From positions 868,001-932,000 of the forward strand of contig NZ_CP147776.1 of assembly GCF_037300705.1 (NCBI RefSeq): DNA of 64,000 bases. Reading direction: 5' to 3'. The notes below the pieces were generated by a model. The model saw nothing but the letters and a program-made list of their open reading frames with translations. It was not told where the DNA came from and ran no database searches. This DNA comes from Massilia sp. W12. Its GTDB lineage: Bacteria > Pseudomonadota > Gammaproteobacteria > Burkholderiales > Burkholderiaceae_D. This document shows, in pieces, positions 36,677-46,545 of the stretch (position 1 is its first letter; the number at the start of each line of letters is the position of its first letter). Made by a program: the position numbers and the translations under genes.

Positions 36677-38467
36677 ATGTCCATGAAAATCTCCAGTCTC
36701 TTGCCATCCCTGCTGCTGGCCCTGGCCCCGCTGGCGCACAGCGCACCTGCGCAAGACCCCGCCGCGCCGGAAGGCGCCAGCGGCATACAAAGCAAGCAAC
36801 TGAGTTACGCCAAAAAACATATGGTGGCGGCAGCCAATCCGCATGCGGTGGAGGCGGGACTGGCGATTTTGCGCAAAGGCGGCTCAGCAGTCGATGCCGC
36901 CATCGCCACCCAGCTGGTGCTGGGCCTGTGTGAGCCGCAATCGTCCGGCATCGGCGGCGGCGCCTTCATGCTGTTTTTCGATGGGCGTGGCGTGCATGCC
37001 TGGGATGGCCGCGAAACCGCGCCGGCGGCGGTCGATGAAAAACTGTTTTTGCAAGCCGACGGCAGCCCCGTGAAACGCTATGAGGCGATTGTCGGCGGGC
37101 GCTCGGTTGGCGTGCCGGGCGTCATGCGCATGCTGGAGGCGGCCCATAAAGAACATGGCAAACTGCCTTGGGCCAGCTTGTTTGAACCGGCGATTCAATT
37201 AGCGCAGCAAGGTTTTGCGCTCAGCCCGCGCTTACACAAATTGCTCAGCGATGAACCGTTTTTAAAACGCGATCCGGTTGCCGCCGCTTATTTTTATGAC
37301 GAACAGGGCAAGGCGCGCCCGGTTGGCTATCTGCTGAAAAACCCGGAATACGCCGCCAGCCTGCGCCTGCTGGCCGCCAAGGGCGCAGCCGCCCTGCATG
37401 AAGGGCCGTTAGCGCAAGCGATTGTCGATAAAGTCAATAAACACGCCGCCAATCCCGGCAAATTGAGTGTGCAGGACATGCGCGACTACCGCGCCAAAAA
37501 GCGTGAAGCGGTATGCCTGGATTATCGCAAGTACACAGTGTGCGGCATGCCGCCGCCATCCTCGGGCGGAATTGCAGTGGCGCAAGTGCTGGGCATGTTG
37601 GAAGGGCGCGATATGGCCGCCTTAAAACCGGGTGCGCAAGGCATCAGCGCCGAGGCCATGCACTGGATCAGCCAGGCCGAACGTCTGGCCTACGCCGACC
37701 GCGACCACTATGCCGGCGACAGCGATTTTGTGCCGCTGCCGGGACGCGGCGTGGCGGCTTTATTGGATAAGCAGTATTTGAAACAGCGCGCCGCTTTGAT
37801 GGGCGAAAAAAGCCTGGGTCAGGCCGCGCCCGGTTTGCCGCCGTTCAAACCCGGCGCCAACGATAAGCTGGCGTTTGGCCGCGACCAGTCGCCCGAATTG
37901 CCTTCGACCTCGCATTTCTCGATTGTCGATGCGCAAGGGCATGCAGTGGCCATGACCACCACCATCGAAGACGGCTTTGGCGCGCGGCTGATGGTGGGCG
38001 GCTTTTTACTGAATAACCAATTGACTGATTTCTCCTTCGTGCCAGCAGATCAGCATGGCCCGGTGGCCAACCGGGTGCAAGGCGGCAAGCGGCCACGTTC
38101 GACCATGTCGCCGACGCTGGTGTTTGAACGTGACAGTAAAAAATTGCAATTGGCCGCCGGTTCTCCGGGCGGGCCGGCGATTGCCCTGTACGTCATCAAA
38201 ACCCTGGTCGGCGTACTGGATTGGAAAATGGATGTGCAGCAGGCGATTGCCCTGCCCAATTTCGGCAGCCGCAATGGCGGTATGGACGTGGAAGAGGGGG
38301 CGTTTGATGAATCCGTGCTGCAAGACTTGCGTCAGCGCGGGCATCAGCTGCGCACCTGGTCAATGACATCCGGCCTGCATGCGATTGAGCGCCGCATGCG
38401 CGATGGCGAAAGCGTATGGGCCGGCGGGGCCGATCCGCGTCGCGAAGGGGCGGCGCGCGGCGATTGA
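36677..38467 (+). CDS. ggt: Gamma-glutamyltransferase (glutathione hydrolase), periplasmic proenzyme
   Basis: 596 residues from the ATG at 36677; the ATG at 36683 is also possible. A signal peptide ends at about AHS-AP. The enzyme self-cleaves before a catalytic Thr into large and small subunits; here that is Thr411 in LPSTSHFSIVDAQG, followed by MTTTIEDGFG. The N-terminal part has MVAAANPHAVEAGLAILRKG and QSSGIGGGAFMLFFDG. It removes gamma-glutamyl groups from glutathione and related peptides. It ends 37 bases before the patatin gene. Confidence 0.95.
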   Translation: MSMKISSLLPSLLLALAPLAHSAPAQDPAAPEGASGIQSKQLSYAKKHMVAAANPHAVEAGLAILRKGGSAVDAAIATQLVLGLCEPQSSGIGGGAFMLFFDGRGVHAWDGRETAPAAVDEKLFLQADGSPVKRYEAIVGGRSVGVPGVMRMLEAAHKEHGKLPWASLFEPAIQLAQQGFALSPRLHKLLSDEPFLKRDPVAAAYFYDEQGKARPVGYLLKNPEYAASLRLLAAKGAAALHEGPLAQAIVDKVNKHAANPGKLSVQDMRDYRAKKREAVCLDYRKYTVCGMPPPSSGGIAVAQVLGMLEGRDMAALKPGAQGISAEAMHWISQAERLAYADRDHYAGDSDFVPLPGRGVAALLDKQYLKQRAALMGEKSLGQAAPGLPPFKPGANDKLAFGRDQSPELPSTSHFSIVDAQGHAVAMTTTIEDGFGARLMVGGFLLNNQLTDFSFVPADQHGPVANRVQGGKRPRSTMSPTLVFERDSKKLQLAAGSPGGPAIALYVIKTLVGVLDWKMDVQQAIALPNFGSRNGGMDVEEGAFDESVLQDLRQRGHQLRTWSMTSGLHAIERRMRDGESVWAGGADPRREGAARGD

Positions 38468-38504
38468 CTCGCCAAAGCCCGTGCTTCCTGTTAATCTGAG
38501 CGGC

Positions 38505-39707
38505 ATGGAAAATACGGGAAAAACCGGCTTGATTCTGTCTGGCGGCGGCGCGCGCGCAGCCTACCAGGTGGGCGTGCTGCACGCGATTCACCAGATCCTG
38601 TGGGAGGCCGGCTGGCCGCCCGCGCACAATCCCTTTGAAATCATCTGCGGCACCTCAGCCGGCGCCATCAACGCCACCGCGCTGGCTTGCCGCGCCGATA
38701 ATTTTGACGAAGGCGTGCAAAAGCTGTATGACACCTGGCATAACTTTGAAGTCGGTCAGGTGTACCGCGCCGACTCTTTGGGCGTGCTGCGCTCCGGCGC
38801 GCGCTGGCTTTCGCTGCTCTCGTTTGGCTGGCTGCTGCGCAAATGGCATGCGGCGCCGCCCAATTCCCTGCTCGACAATACGCCGCTGGTGGGTTTATTG
38901 CACCGCATGCTGGATTTGCCGCGCCTGGATATGGCTTTATCCGAAGGTTTTTTGCATGCGCTGGCGGTGACCGCATCATCGTATACCGCAGGCCATCACA
39001 TCACCTTTTATCAAACCATGGCCGATGTCGAACCCTGGGTGCGCACCCAGCGCATTGCAATGCAAGATCAGATCGGCGTCGAACACTTGCTGGCTTCCAG
39101 CGCCATCCCCTTTATTTTTCCCGCCACGCCGCTGTATTTGAACGGGCGGCGCGAGTTTTGCGGCGATGGCTCGATGCGTCAATTAGCCCCGATTTCACCG
39201 GCGATTCACTTAGGGGCCGACCGCGTGCTGGTGATTGGCGCCGGGCGCATGAATGAAAGCAAGCGCGCGCTGCCGGACAATCCGCAATATCCCAGCCTGG
39301 CGCAAGTGGCCGGGCATGCGCTGTCGAGCATTTTCCTCGACAGTCTGGCAGTGGATATTGAGCGGCTTAACCGCATCAACGCCACGATTGCCAATATTCC
39401 ACCGGAATTCCGCAAAAACACCGTACTGCGCCCGGTGCAAATTCTGGTGATTGCGCCGTCTGAGCGCCTGGATGATATCGCCAGCCGGCATACCGCCAGC
39501 CTGCCGGCCCCGATCCGCACCTTGCTGGGCGGCATCGGCGCGACTGAGGCGCGCGGCTCGGCGCTGGCCTCGTATTTACTGTTTGAAGCCAGCTATACAC
39601 GCGAACTGATACGTCTGGGACAGCAAGACACTATGCAAAGAAGCGCCGATGTACTGGCATTCTTCGGCATACAGCAGCGCCCACCCGTGGCGGCGCTTGC
39701 CAAGTAA
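38505..39707 (+). CDS. Patatin-like phospholipase
   Basis: 400 residues from the ATG at 38505 (MENTGKTGLILSGGGARAAY). The oxyanion-hole motif GGGARAAYQ, the nucleophile motif GTSAG with Ser51 and the Asp of the dyad (Asp221 in CGDGSM) are present. No signal peptide, so it is probably a cytoplasmic or membrane-associated lipid acyl hydrolase. The C-terminal half is helical. It follows ggt on the same strand after 37 bases and may be co-transcribed. Confidence 0.92.
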   Translation: MENTGKTGLILSGGGARAAYQVGVLHAIHQILWEAGWPPAHNPFEIICGTSAGAINATALACRADNFDEGVQKLYDTWHNFEVGQVYRADSLGVLRSGARWLSLLSFGWLLRKWHAAPPNSLLDNTPLVGLLHRMLDLPRLDMALSEGFLHALAVTASSYTAGHHITFYQTMADVEPWVRTQRIAMQDQIGVEHLLASSAIPFIFPATPLYLNGRREFCGDGSMRQLAPISPAIHLGADRVLVIGAGRMNESKRALPDNPQYPSLAQVAGHALSSIFLDSLAVDIERLNRINATIANIPPEFRKNTVLRPVQILVIAPSERLDDIASRHTASLPAPIRTLLGGIGATEARGSALASYLLFEASYTRELIRLGQQDTMQRSADVLAFFGIQQRPPVAALAK

Positions 39708-39810
39708 GCAGGCTTGATGCAAGAATGGTAGAAGTGACAAAGCGCCAGTCGGGCGCAGACAAACATGGCGGGTTCAACGGGGTGGCCGCTGGCTGCATAC
39801 TGGAGGCGGG

Positions 39811-42402
39811 ATGGCAGGGCAGGAAATCGATGTCGCTCAGGTCTTCACACACATGCGCGCTGCGCTGGGGGAGCGCTGTTCGCCTGCGCAAATGCGCGCC
39901 GCGCTCGACGCCGCTTTGCAAGAACAGGCTGCGCCGCCAAGTCCGCTCAGTCCCGCCGCACGCGACGCTGCCGACGCCGCGCTGATGCTGGGCCAGCTGG
40001 CGCAGCACAGCCTGCCCATGCTGCAATGTCTGTTTGACTATCTTCCGCTCGCAGTTTCCTGGTTTGACGCCGATTTGAATATGCTGGCGTGCAACCGCGC
40101 CTATAAAGAATTACTCGATTTTCCTGAAGCCTTATTCGCCAGCGGCGCGCGGCGCTATGAAGACTTTATCCGCTACAACGCCATGCGCGGCGAATACGGT
40201 CCCGGCGAAGTGGAACAGATCGTGCAGGAAATCGTCGCCCGCGCCCGTCTGTCCCAACCGCATGTGTTTCAGCGGGTGCGGCCCGATGGCTCGGTGTTGG
40301 AAGTGCGCGGCGCGCCTTTGCCGGGCGGCGGCTTCATTTCGCTGTATGCCGACATCACCGCACACAAAAAAGCCGAGCAGGCCGCTTTGCGCAATGAAAC
40401 TTATCTGCGCGCCGTGATCGCCCAGTTGCCGCTCGGGCTGACCGTGATTGATGAAAACCTCAATATCTTCCTGTGGAACCGGATGTGGGAAAGCGTTTGC
40501 GGCGCGCGTCCCGGTTATTTATTTGATGGCGTCACATTTGAAGAAGCGGTGCGCCATTTGGCGGAAAACGGCGAGTATGGCGGCGGCACGCCGCAGCAGA
40601 TTGATGAGCAGGTCAGCATGCGGGTCGGCTTAGCGCGCCAATTTGTGCCGCACAGCTTCCGGCGCAGCAGGCCGAACGGGCGCGTGGTTGAAATCGAAGG
40701 CCGTCCCCTGAGCATAGAAGGGCGCATCGCCGGCTTCATCACGCTGTATAACGACATCACCGACCGCCTTTCGATAGACGATTTGAAGCAGGCCAAGGAA
40801 GCGGCGGAAGCCGCCAACCGGATGAAGAGCGAATTCCTGGCTCTGATGAGCCATGAGATCCGCACCCCGCTGGCGGGCGTGATCGGCATGCTCAAACTGG
40901 CCCTGCGCGACGCCCTGCTGCAAGCGGAAACACGCGATTTGATCGCGCGCGGCGAAGACAGCGCGCACGCCTTGCTGACCATCATCAATGATTTGCTGGA
41001 TTTCTCCAAAATCGAAGCCGGCAAACTGACGCTGGAAAACATCGACTTTGATTTGTATCAATTGCTGGGCGATGTGTTGGAAATGTTCAAAGCCCAGGCC
41101 AGCCAGCGTGGCTTGAGCCTGCAGCTGGAGCGGGCCCCGGAAATCGGACAATTTGTGCTGGGCGACCCGGTGCGCTTGCGGCAGATTTTGATCAATCTGA
41201 TCGGCAATGCCCTCAAATTCACCGAGCGTGGCGGGGTGGCGATTCTGGTCACGCTGGAGAAACGCCAATTCGGCGTCAGCCACCTGCGCTTTGCCGTGCG
41301 CGACAGCGGCATTGGCATTGCGCAAGATGCGCTGGGGCGGATTTTTGAGAAATTTGAACAAGCCGACAGCGCCACCACGCGCCGCTTTGGCGGCACCGGG
41401 CTGGGGTTGGCGATTTGCCGCCAGCTGTGCGAGCTGATGGGCGGCAGCATCGGCGTTTCCAGCGAACCGGGGCAGGGCAGCGAATTTTATTTTCATCTGC
41501 CGCTGCCGGATGGCGTGGCCCCGCAACGCGATGCCGATGAAGCGAAAAATCTGCAGCCGCACAGCCACCGCTTGCGCGTCTTGGCGGCAGACGATTTCCC
41601 CACTAATCAAATCATCATCCGCATGCTGGTTGAGCAAATGGGGCACAAGATAGACGTGGTGGACAGCGGCGAAGCGGCCCTGGCGGCGGCGGCCAAAGCC
41701 GATTTTGATGTGATTTTGATGGACGGGCGCATGCCCGGCATGGATGGCGTCACCGCCTGCCGCTTAATCCGCTCCGGCGGCATGCCGGATGCGCCGGTGC
41801 GCGATAAAGATATCTGCATCGTCGCCGTCACCGCCAACGCCAGCGAGCAAGACCGCAATCAATATCTGCAAGCCGGCATGGACAGTTTTCTGTCCAAACC
41901 GGTGGAAGAATGCAAGCTGCACCGGCAGCTGGAAAAAGTCATCGAGCGCCAGCTGGCGCGCGGCATCGCGCTGCAGCCGCGCGTGCTGGCCAGCCAGGCC
42001 AGTCTGGACGCCATGTTTGGCGCACTGCCGGGTCTGGCGCCGCAAGGCGCCGCGCCGGCATACAATATGCGCAAGATCAGCGAAGAAGAGCGCACCGAGC
42101 GCATGATACGGCAGCAAATGCATGGCGCCTTCGTTGATGATGTGCTGGAAAAGCTGGCGCAAGTCGAGCAAATGTTAAGCGCGCGTCGCGCCGATGATTG
42201 TGGCCGTCTCTTGCACAGCATGCGCGGCTCTGCGCTGTATCTGGACGGCACGCATGAATTACGCAAATTATTGCTGGAAATGGAGCCCATGGCCGACGCC
42301 GCGCGATGGGACGAAGTGGAGCAGCGCATGCCGGCTTTACGGGACAAAGTCGCCCAATGCCGGCAGCAGCAAGGCAACGCCATCAATGGGGAATGCCAAT
42401 GA
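39811..42402 (+). CDS. PAS-containing hybrid histidine kinase with REC and Hpt domains
   Basis: 863 residues, ATG with GGAGG upstream. Order: a helical N-terminus, two PAS domains (about 70-190 and 195-320), HisKA with His348 ([12 protein letters not shown]), HATPase ([33 protein letters not shown]), a receiver with Asp638 (ILMDGRMPGMDG), and an Hpt domain with His802 (HSMRGSALYL). It has no membrane segment, so it should sense an internal signal. A full phosphorelay His-Asp-His is encoded in one chain. The stop overlaps the response regulator gene by ATGA, its likely partner. Confidence 0.94.
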   Translation: MAGQEIDVAQVFTHMRAALGERCSPAQMRAALDAALQEQAAPPSPLSPAARDAADAALMLGQLAQHSLPMLQCLFDYLPLAVSWFDADLNMLACNRAYKELLDFPEALFASGARRYEDFIRYNAMRGEYGPGEVEQIVQEIVARARLSQPHVFQRVRPDGSVLEVRGAPLPGGGFISLYADITAHKKAEQAALRNETYLRAVIAQLPLGLTVIDENLNIFLWNRMWESVCGARPGYLFDGVTFEEAVRHLAENGEYGGGTPQQIDEQVSMRVGLARQFVPHSFRRSRPNGRVVEIEGRPLSIEGRIAGFITLYNDITDRLSIDDLKQAKEAAEAANRMKSEFLALMSHEIRTPLAGVIGMLKLALRDALLQAETRDLIARGEDSAHALLTIINDLLDFSKIEAGKLTLENIDFDLYQLLGDVLEMFKAQASQRGLSLQLERAPEIGQFVLGDPVRLRQILINLIGNALKFTERGGVAILVTLEKRQFGVSHLRFAVRDSGIGIAQDALGRIFEKFEQADSATTRRFGGTGLGLAICRQLCELMGGSIGVSSEPGQGSEFYFHLPLPDGVAPQRDADEAKNLQPHSHRLRVLAADDFPTNQIIIRMLVEQMGHKIDVVDSGEAALAAAAKADFDVILMDGRMPGMDGVTACRLIRSGGMPDAPVRDKDICIVAVTANASEQDRNQYLQAGMDSFLSKPVEECKLHRQLEKVIERQLARGIALQPRVLASQASLDAMFGALPGLAPQGAAPAYNMRKISEEERTERMIRQQMHGAFVDDVLEKLAQVEQMLSARRADDCGRLLHSMRGSALYLDGTHELRKLLLEMEPMADAARWDEVEQRMPALRDKVAQCRQQQGNAINGECQ

Positions 42403-43115
42403 GAGTGCTGGTGGTCGATGATGATTCAATCTCGCGCATGGTGCTGCTGCATTTGCTCGGCAGCCTGGGCGTATTTGATGTGATCGAAGCCGAAGACGGT
42501 CAGGTCGCCTGGGAATATTTGAGCCGGGGCGAGCCGGTGCAACTGCTGTTTTGCGATGGCCGCATGCCGCGTCTGTCCGGCATGGATTTATTGCAAAAAA
42601 TGCGCGCCGCACCCCCCTTGGACAAACTGCCCTTTGTCTTTATGTCAGCTTCGGAAGATGAAGACACCGTGCAGCACGCGCTGCAAAGCGGCGCCAACGC
42701 ATATGTGATCAAACCCTTTGTGCTGGATGATGTGCGGCGCATGTTGGAGCAATTGGTGCGCGAACAATGGCGCGACTTGATCGAGGCCCCCGGCGTCAGC
42801 CTGCGCCGCTTGCAATTACAGCCGGCGCAATTGCAGGGCTATTTGCAAGCCTTTGAATTCCAGCTGGAGCAAACCGGGCGCGAATGGCGCAACCGGCTGG
42901 ACGCCGCCGGCAGCCTGGCGCAAGAGCAGGGCAAAATCAATAGCGTGCAACAAGCTTGCCAAACCCTGGGTTTGCACTATGCGGCGCAGATTTGCCCGCG
43001 TTTAAGCCAGGTCAAGAGTGTCGCTGCATTGCAGGCATTGATGACGATTTTGACCAATACCGTCGAATATCAAATCCAGCAATTGCGCGAATTGCAGGGC
43101 AGGGTGATGGCTTGA
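42399..43115 (+). CDS. Response regulator with helical C-terminal domain of unknown function
   Basis: 238 residues, coupled to the hybrid kinase by ATGA. The receiver domain has VVDDDSIS, phospho-acceptor Asp53 (LFCDGRMPRLSG), a Ser in FMSASE and Lys in VIKPF. From residue about 125 the protein is helical and glutamine-rich, with no DNA-binding, GGDEF or HD motif. Its length suggests a degenerate Hpt-like bundle, but no HxxKG motif is present. It probably works by protein-protein contact. Confidence 0.88.
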   Translation: MRVLVVDDDSISRMVLLHLLGSLGVFDVIEAEDGQVAWEYLSRGEPVQLLFCDGRMPRLSGMDLLQKMRAAPPLDKLPFVFMSASEDEDTVQHALQSGANAYVIKPFVLDDVRRMLEQLVREQWRDLIEAPGVSLRRLQLQPAQLQGYLQAFEFQLEQTGREWRNRLDAAGSLAQEQGKINSVQQACQTLGLHYAAQICPRLSQVKSVAALQALMTILTNTVEYQIQQLRELQGRVMA

Positions 43116-43160
43116 GCCTGGCCTGCCCTATGCGCTCAAACGTCTGCTGACAGCATTTCA

Positions 43161-44111
43161 CTACTGTTCATACGCCACCAGCCGTGGCAATTCCTGCGCG
43201 CTGAATTTACTTTCGCGCAAAGTCTGCAGCGCAGCCAGTTTGCCGGCTTCATCGCCCGGCCCGGCAAGCAGGCGTGCGCGTTGCTGCAGGAAGTCGGCAA
43301 TACGTTGCTTCCATTGCTCCTCTTCGCGATCCACTTCCGCCAGACGGGCGGCGGCTTGCGGCGAAAAGGTGGCGGCGCGGAATTGATAGATTTGCTGTTC
43401 GCTCGCGCCTTGCGCACGCATCTGCGTCACCTGCTCCTCGGCGCGCGCAATGCGCAGCGGCGCCTCACGTTCTTCGCGCAGGGCGGGCGGCATGGCGGCG
43501 TCGATTTGCGCCAGCTTGTCCTGCTTTTGTTGCGCGTTGAGTTGCTTATCTTCGCTGACTTCAATCCGCGCAATCGCGTCCAGATCGTAGGCGTCGGTAA
43601 AGCCGAACAAGGCCTTGGATTCGCTGGCGCTGAAAAAGCGGCTGCGTGCGGCTTGCATGGCTTGAAAGCGTGCGCGCAGCGCAGCCGCTTGCTTGCCCTC
43701 CTGGTTGGCGGCGTATTGCGGATTGCTGTCCAGCGCGATCAGGGCGCGCTTGTAATCCAGATAGTTGGCGAACAGGCGGCGCGCCTGTGCTGCGGCCTTG
43801 GGTGAAAGTTTGCGGCTTAATTCCAGCTCGGTTTGCTGGATAATCGCCGGCAATGGTTTTTCACCGAGCGCGCTTAAATAATAATCAAACATGCGCGTCA
43901 ACTCTGCATCCAGCACCAGATCGTCGCCAGGGCCGGTTTTCAAATCGCCATCCGTGCGCGTACCTTCCAGCGAACGGACAAAGGCGTAAGGATCTTGCGG
44001 TGCGCGCGGCACAGTGCTTTCTTCCGTCTGGCTGCCCAAGTAATACAGGCCGCCCACGGCGCCTATCAGTAAGCCCAGGGTGGTGAAGGCGAGGGTGCTG
44101 CGTTTCATCAT
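43161..44111 (-). CDS. lifO: Lipase-specific foldase (lipase chaperone)
   Basis: 316 residues, ATG with AGGAG upstream. A membrane anchor at about residues 8-27 is followed by a variable linker and the RSLEGTRTDGDL signature of lipase foldases, then a long helical domain (FDYYLSALGE, LFANYLDYKRAL). Foldases of this family sit in the inner membrane, face the periplasm and help fold the secreted lipase. It lies 109 bases downstream of the lipase gene, in the classical lipase-foldase order. An inverted repeat lies between the two genes. Confidence 0.93.
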   Translation of the reverse strand: MMKRSTLAFTTLGLLIGAVGGLYYLGSQTEESTVPRAPQDPYAFVRSLEGTRTDGDLKTGPGDDLVLDAELTRMFDYYLSALGEKPLPAIIQQTELELSRKLSPKAAAQARRLFANYLDYKRALIALDSNPQYAANQEGKQAAALRARFQAMQAARSRFFSASESKALFGFTDAYDLDAIARIEVSEDKQLNAQQKQDKLAQIDAAMPPALREEREAPLRIARAEEQVTQMRAQGASEQQIYQFRAATFSPQAAARLAEVDREEEQWKQRIADFLQQRARLLAGPGDEAGKLAALQTLRESKFSAQELPRLVAYEQ

Positions 44112-44180
44112 GTGTTTCTCCTGTTTGCGGCGTCAGATGCGCTGCGCGCCTGATGACAGCGGTGAATCAGGCGCAAGCAA

Positions 44181-44213
44181 GGCGCAAGCGGCCACGATAA
44201 AGCAGCTTGCGCC
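44181..44213 (-). promoter_or_regulatory. Hairpin between lipase and foldase genes
   Basis: GGCGCAAGC (44181-44189) and GCTTGCGCC (44205-44213) form a perfect 9-base stem with a 15-base loop and no T-run. It may act as an attenuator or stabilise the lipase mRNA, giving less foldase than lipase. Confidence 0.45.
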
Positions 44214-44220
44214 GGTCGGC

Positions 44221-45147
44221 TTACAGTCCCATTTGTTGCAGGCGGTTGGCGTGTTGCCGGAACACTGTCACCGGATTGGTTTCAAACAAATGCACGATGC
44301 CCACGCTCTGGTTGATTTCATCCGCATGGTTCATGGCGTAATCGTCGCGGATCACGCGCCCCAGGTGACTGGAGCAGCTGGCCACCAGGCCATCGTTTTT
44401 CGCGCCGCCAAAGGCCAGCCCGGTCAAGGCCATCGGCCCATCCAGCGGATCGAATATATTGGTGAAGGTTTTTCCGCCGCTCCAGGAGAAATACGCCACG
44501 CCATTGGCGAAATACGCGCCTTCGCCGCATGCGCTGGCGGGCAGGCCGCCCGGGTGCGCAGCGTTAAAGCGCGCCGCCCCTTCGGTCGAAAGTGAGCGCG
44601 CGGCGGCCATCGCGTTTTGCGGCAGATTCGGGCTGCCCGAGAGTGCCGACAGCAGTTTGCCCAGGCCATCGGCGATGGTGCGCAGCACTGAGTTCGATAA
44701 GCTGCCATCCGGGGCCACGCCCAAAATGATGTCGGCCACTTTGGAGCCTTTATTCACGCCGGCGATTGAGGTCGCCGAAGCCACCAGATCCGGGCGCACC
44801 GAGGCCACGTAGCGGATGGTCGGGCCGCCATGGCTGTGCCCCATCAAATTCACCTTGGCCTTGCCGGTGACGGCGACAATGCGTTTGACTTCGCTCAGCA
44901 ATTGCTCGCCACGCACTTCGGTGGCGTTGGCGGCGGAAACCTGCGGCGTATATACGGTTGCGCCACCGGAGCGCAGTGCGGCCGGAATGCCGTAGAAATA
45001 TTCCACCGGGCCGATGCGGTCGAAACCGAATAAGCCGTGCACCAGCACGATGGGGTATTGGGTTTGGGTGTAGCCGGCGGCTTGGCCGCTTAAGGGCAGA
45101 GTGGCGAGCAGGGCCAAGCCTGCGAGCTTGCGCATGGAAAATTTCAC
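44221..45147 (-). CDS. Secreted triacylglycerol lipase, family I, foldase-dependent
   Basis: 308 residues from a GTG start at 45147, chosen because AGGAG lies 6 bases upstream; the ATG at 45135 is too far from it. A signal peptide follows (MRKLAGLALLATLPLSGQAA). The nucleophile Ser105 is in GHSHGG, the acid in KNDGLV and the His in MNHADEINQ, in the same order as Pseudomonas lipases, with the ending FRQHANRLQ. Two Cys (ACGEG and ASCSS) could form the usual disulfide. Export is expected by Sec and then type II secretion, with help of the downstream foldase. Confidence 0.95.
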   Translation of the reverse strand: MKFSMRKLAGLALLATLPLSGQAAGYTQTQYPIVLVHGLFGFDRIGPVEYFYGIPAALRSGGATVYTPQVSAANATEVRGEQLLSEVKRIVAVTGKAKVNLMGHSHGGPTIRYVASVRPDLVASATSIAGVNKGSKVADIILGVAPDGSLSNSVLRTIADGLGKLLSALSGSPNLPQNAMAAARSLSTEGAARFNAAHPGGLPASACGEGAYFANGVAYFSWSGGKTFTNIFDPLDGPMALTGLAFGGAKNDGLVASCSSHLGRVIRDDYAMNHADEINQSVGIVHLFETNPVTVFRQHANRLQQMGL

Positions 45148-45718
45148 GGTAATCTCCTGGAAATAAACGAAGTGAAGGATCTGCGTCCTTTTCAGATGGG
45201 AAGCTTTGCAACCATTGCAGAGCGAGCGCTCGATTTGCAATGAGGAAGAGTATAGGCAAAGAAAATTCGACTGACAACAGTTTTGCCAATATTTTTTCTG
45301 TTTCTTTAAGGAAATTGCCATGCGGAAAATTGCGGCGGTGGCATACGGTAGAAAAAGCATTCGACCAAAAGTATTGTTGCAAATAATAAATATTGCATTG
45401 CATCAATTATAAGTATTTGTTCTCTAATGCATTTTTTGAATTTGCTCATTGCGAAACTGTTCTATGGTTTTCCTTGGAAAAGGCTAAACTGCTAAAAGTT
45501 AGAGATTACTCTCAGTGGCAAACAACGGGAAAAAAAGGCTGGCGATGTTATAATGTTTCCATCAATTAATGTCTGCTTGGCGGATAAAACACAAGCCCGG
45601 CGCCGGCCCCATGCCGGCATGCAGACAGCGCCAGCGCAATCCCGCTCCGGTTTTGTGTTGCAGCAGGGCAGAACCGGCTTTTCCAGCAGAAAAGCACAAT
45701 TCAGATAAGCGAATACAG
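45148..45718. other. AT-rich divergent promoter region between lipase and TetR regulator genes
   Basis: About 570 bases, with 45370-45500 especially AT-rich. It must contain the lipase promoter (minus strand) and the regulator promoter (plus strand). No operator repeat could be identified confidently by eye. Confidence 0.45.
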
Positions 45719-46528
45719 ATGAATATGAACAGCACCGCAAACAGCACCAATCAGCCAGGCAGCGCCGTCGTGCAGACGCCGCTTGAGCTTGCGCCTTTGC
45801 CGGTGCGGTTCACCCTGGCGCAGTTTCGCGCCGCGCTGCCGATTGATGAGCACAACATCTGGGGCTATCTGCTGGAGCGCAACAGCGAGCGCATCGGCGT
45901 CAAGCGGCGCGAAGTGGCGCGCGACAATCTGCAAAAAATCATTCAAGCCACCTTCCGCCTCGCCAATACGGTGGGTTTCCGCACCATGACGCTGCGCGAT
46001 TTGTGCCGTGAAACCGGCTTGTCGATGGGCGGTTTATATGGCTATATCGAAAACAAAGATCAGCTGGCGAATATGATTGAAGACATGGTGCGCCATGTGA
46101 CTGAATTGCTGCCGGGCTGGTTTAAACATGTCGCCATGCCGCTGGATGAAATTGAAGGACTGCTGCGCGCCCATGTGTATTTGTCCGAAATCTTTCAGCC
46201 CTGGGCGTATTTTGTGTTCCTGGAGTCGCGCACCTTGCAAAGCGAACAGCGCGATATCGCCAAAGGCTCGGAATTGAATGTGCAAAATCATTTGGCAAGC
46301 TTGCTCAAAACCACAGGCCGCTTCGGGCATGAGGAAACCCAGCTGTTAGCGGCGCACTGCATGTCGCTGGTGCAGGATTGGCATTTGAAACGCTGGAAAT
46401 TCGGCAGTGTGAATGTGGATGCCGATGCATTTGCCGACAGCGTGGTGCAATTTGTGCGCAGCTATGTGCGCGGCATGCGCGAGGACAGCAGCGAAGAGGA
46501 TGCGCGCTTGCGCCAGCTGGCGGCTTGA
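45719..46528 (+). CDS. TetR/AcrR-family transcriptional regulator
   Basis: 269 residues from the ATG at 45719; the ribosome binding site is weak, and an ATG 6 bases later is also possible. The N-terminal 60 residues are variable. The helix-turn-helix is FRTMTLRDLCRETGLSMGGLYGYIENKDQL (two short blocks, about residues 90-120). The C-terminal ligand-binding part is all-helical, with WAYFVFLESRTL. It is divergent from the lipase gene, so regulation of lipase or of its own gene is a reasonable guess. No ligand is suggested. Confidence 0.9.
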   Translation: MNMNSTANSTNQPGSAVVQTPLELAPLPVRFTLAQFRAALPIDEHNIWGYLLERNSERIGVKRREVARDNLQKIIQATFRLANTVGFRTMTLRDLCRETGLSMGGLYGYIENKDQLANMIEDMVRHVTELLPGWFKHVAMPLDEIEGLLRAHVYLSEIFQPWAYFVFLESRTLQSEQRDIAKGSELNVQNHLASLLKTTGRFGHEETQLLAAHCMSLVQDWHLKRWKFGSVNVDADAFADSVVQFVRSYVRGMREDSSEEDARLRQLAA

Positions 46529-46545
46529 GTCCGCTGTCCGCCGCT

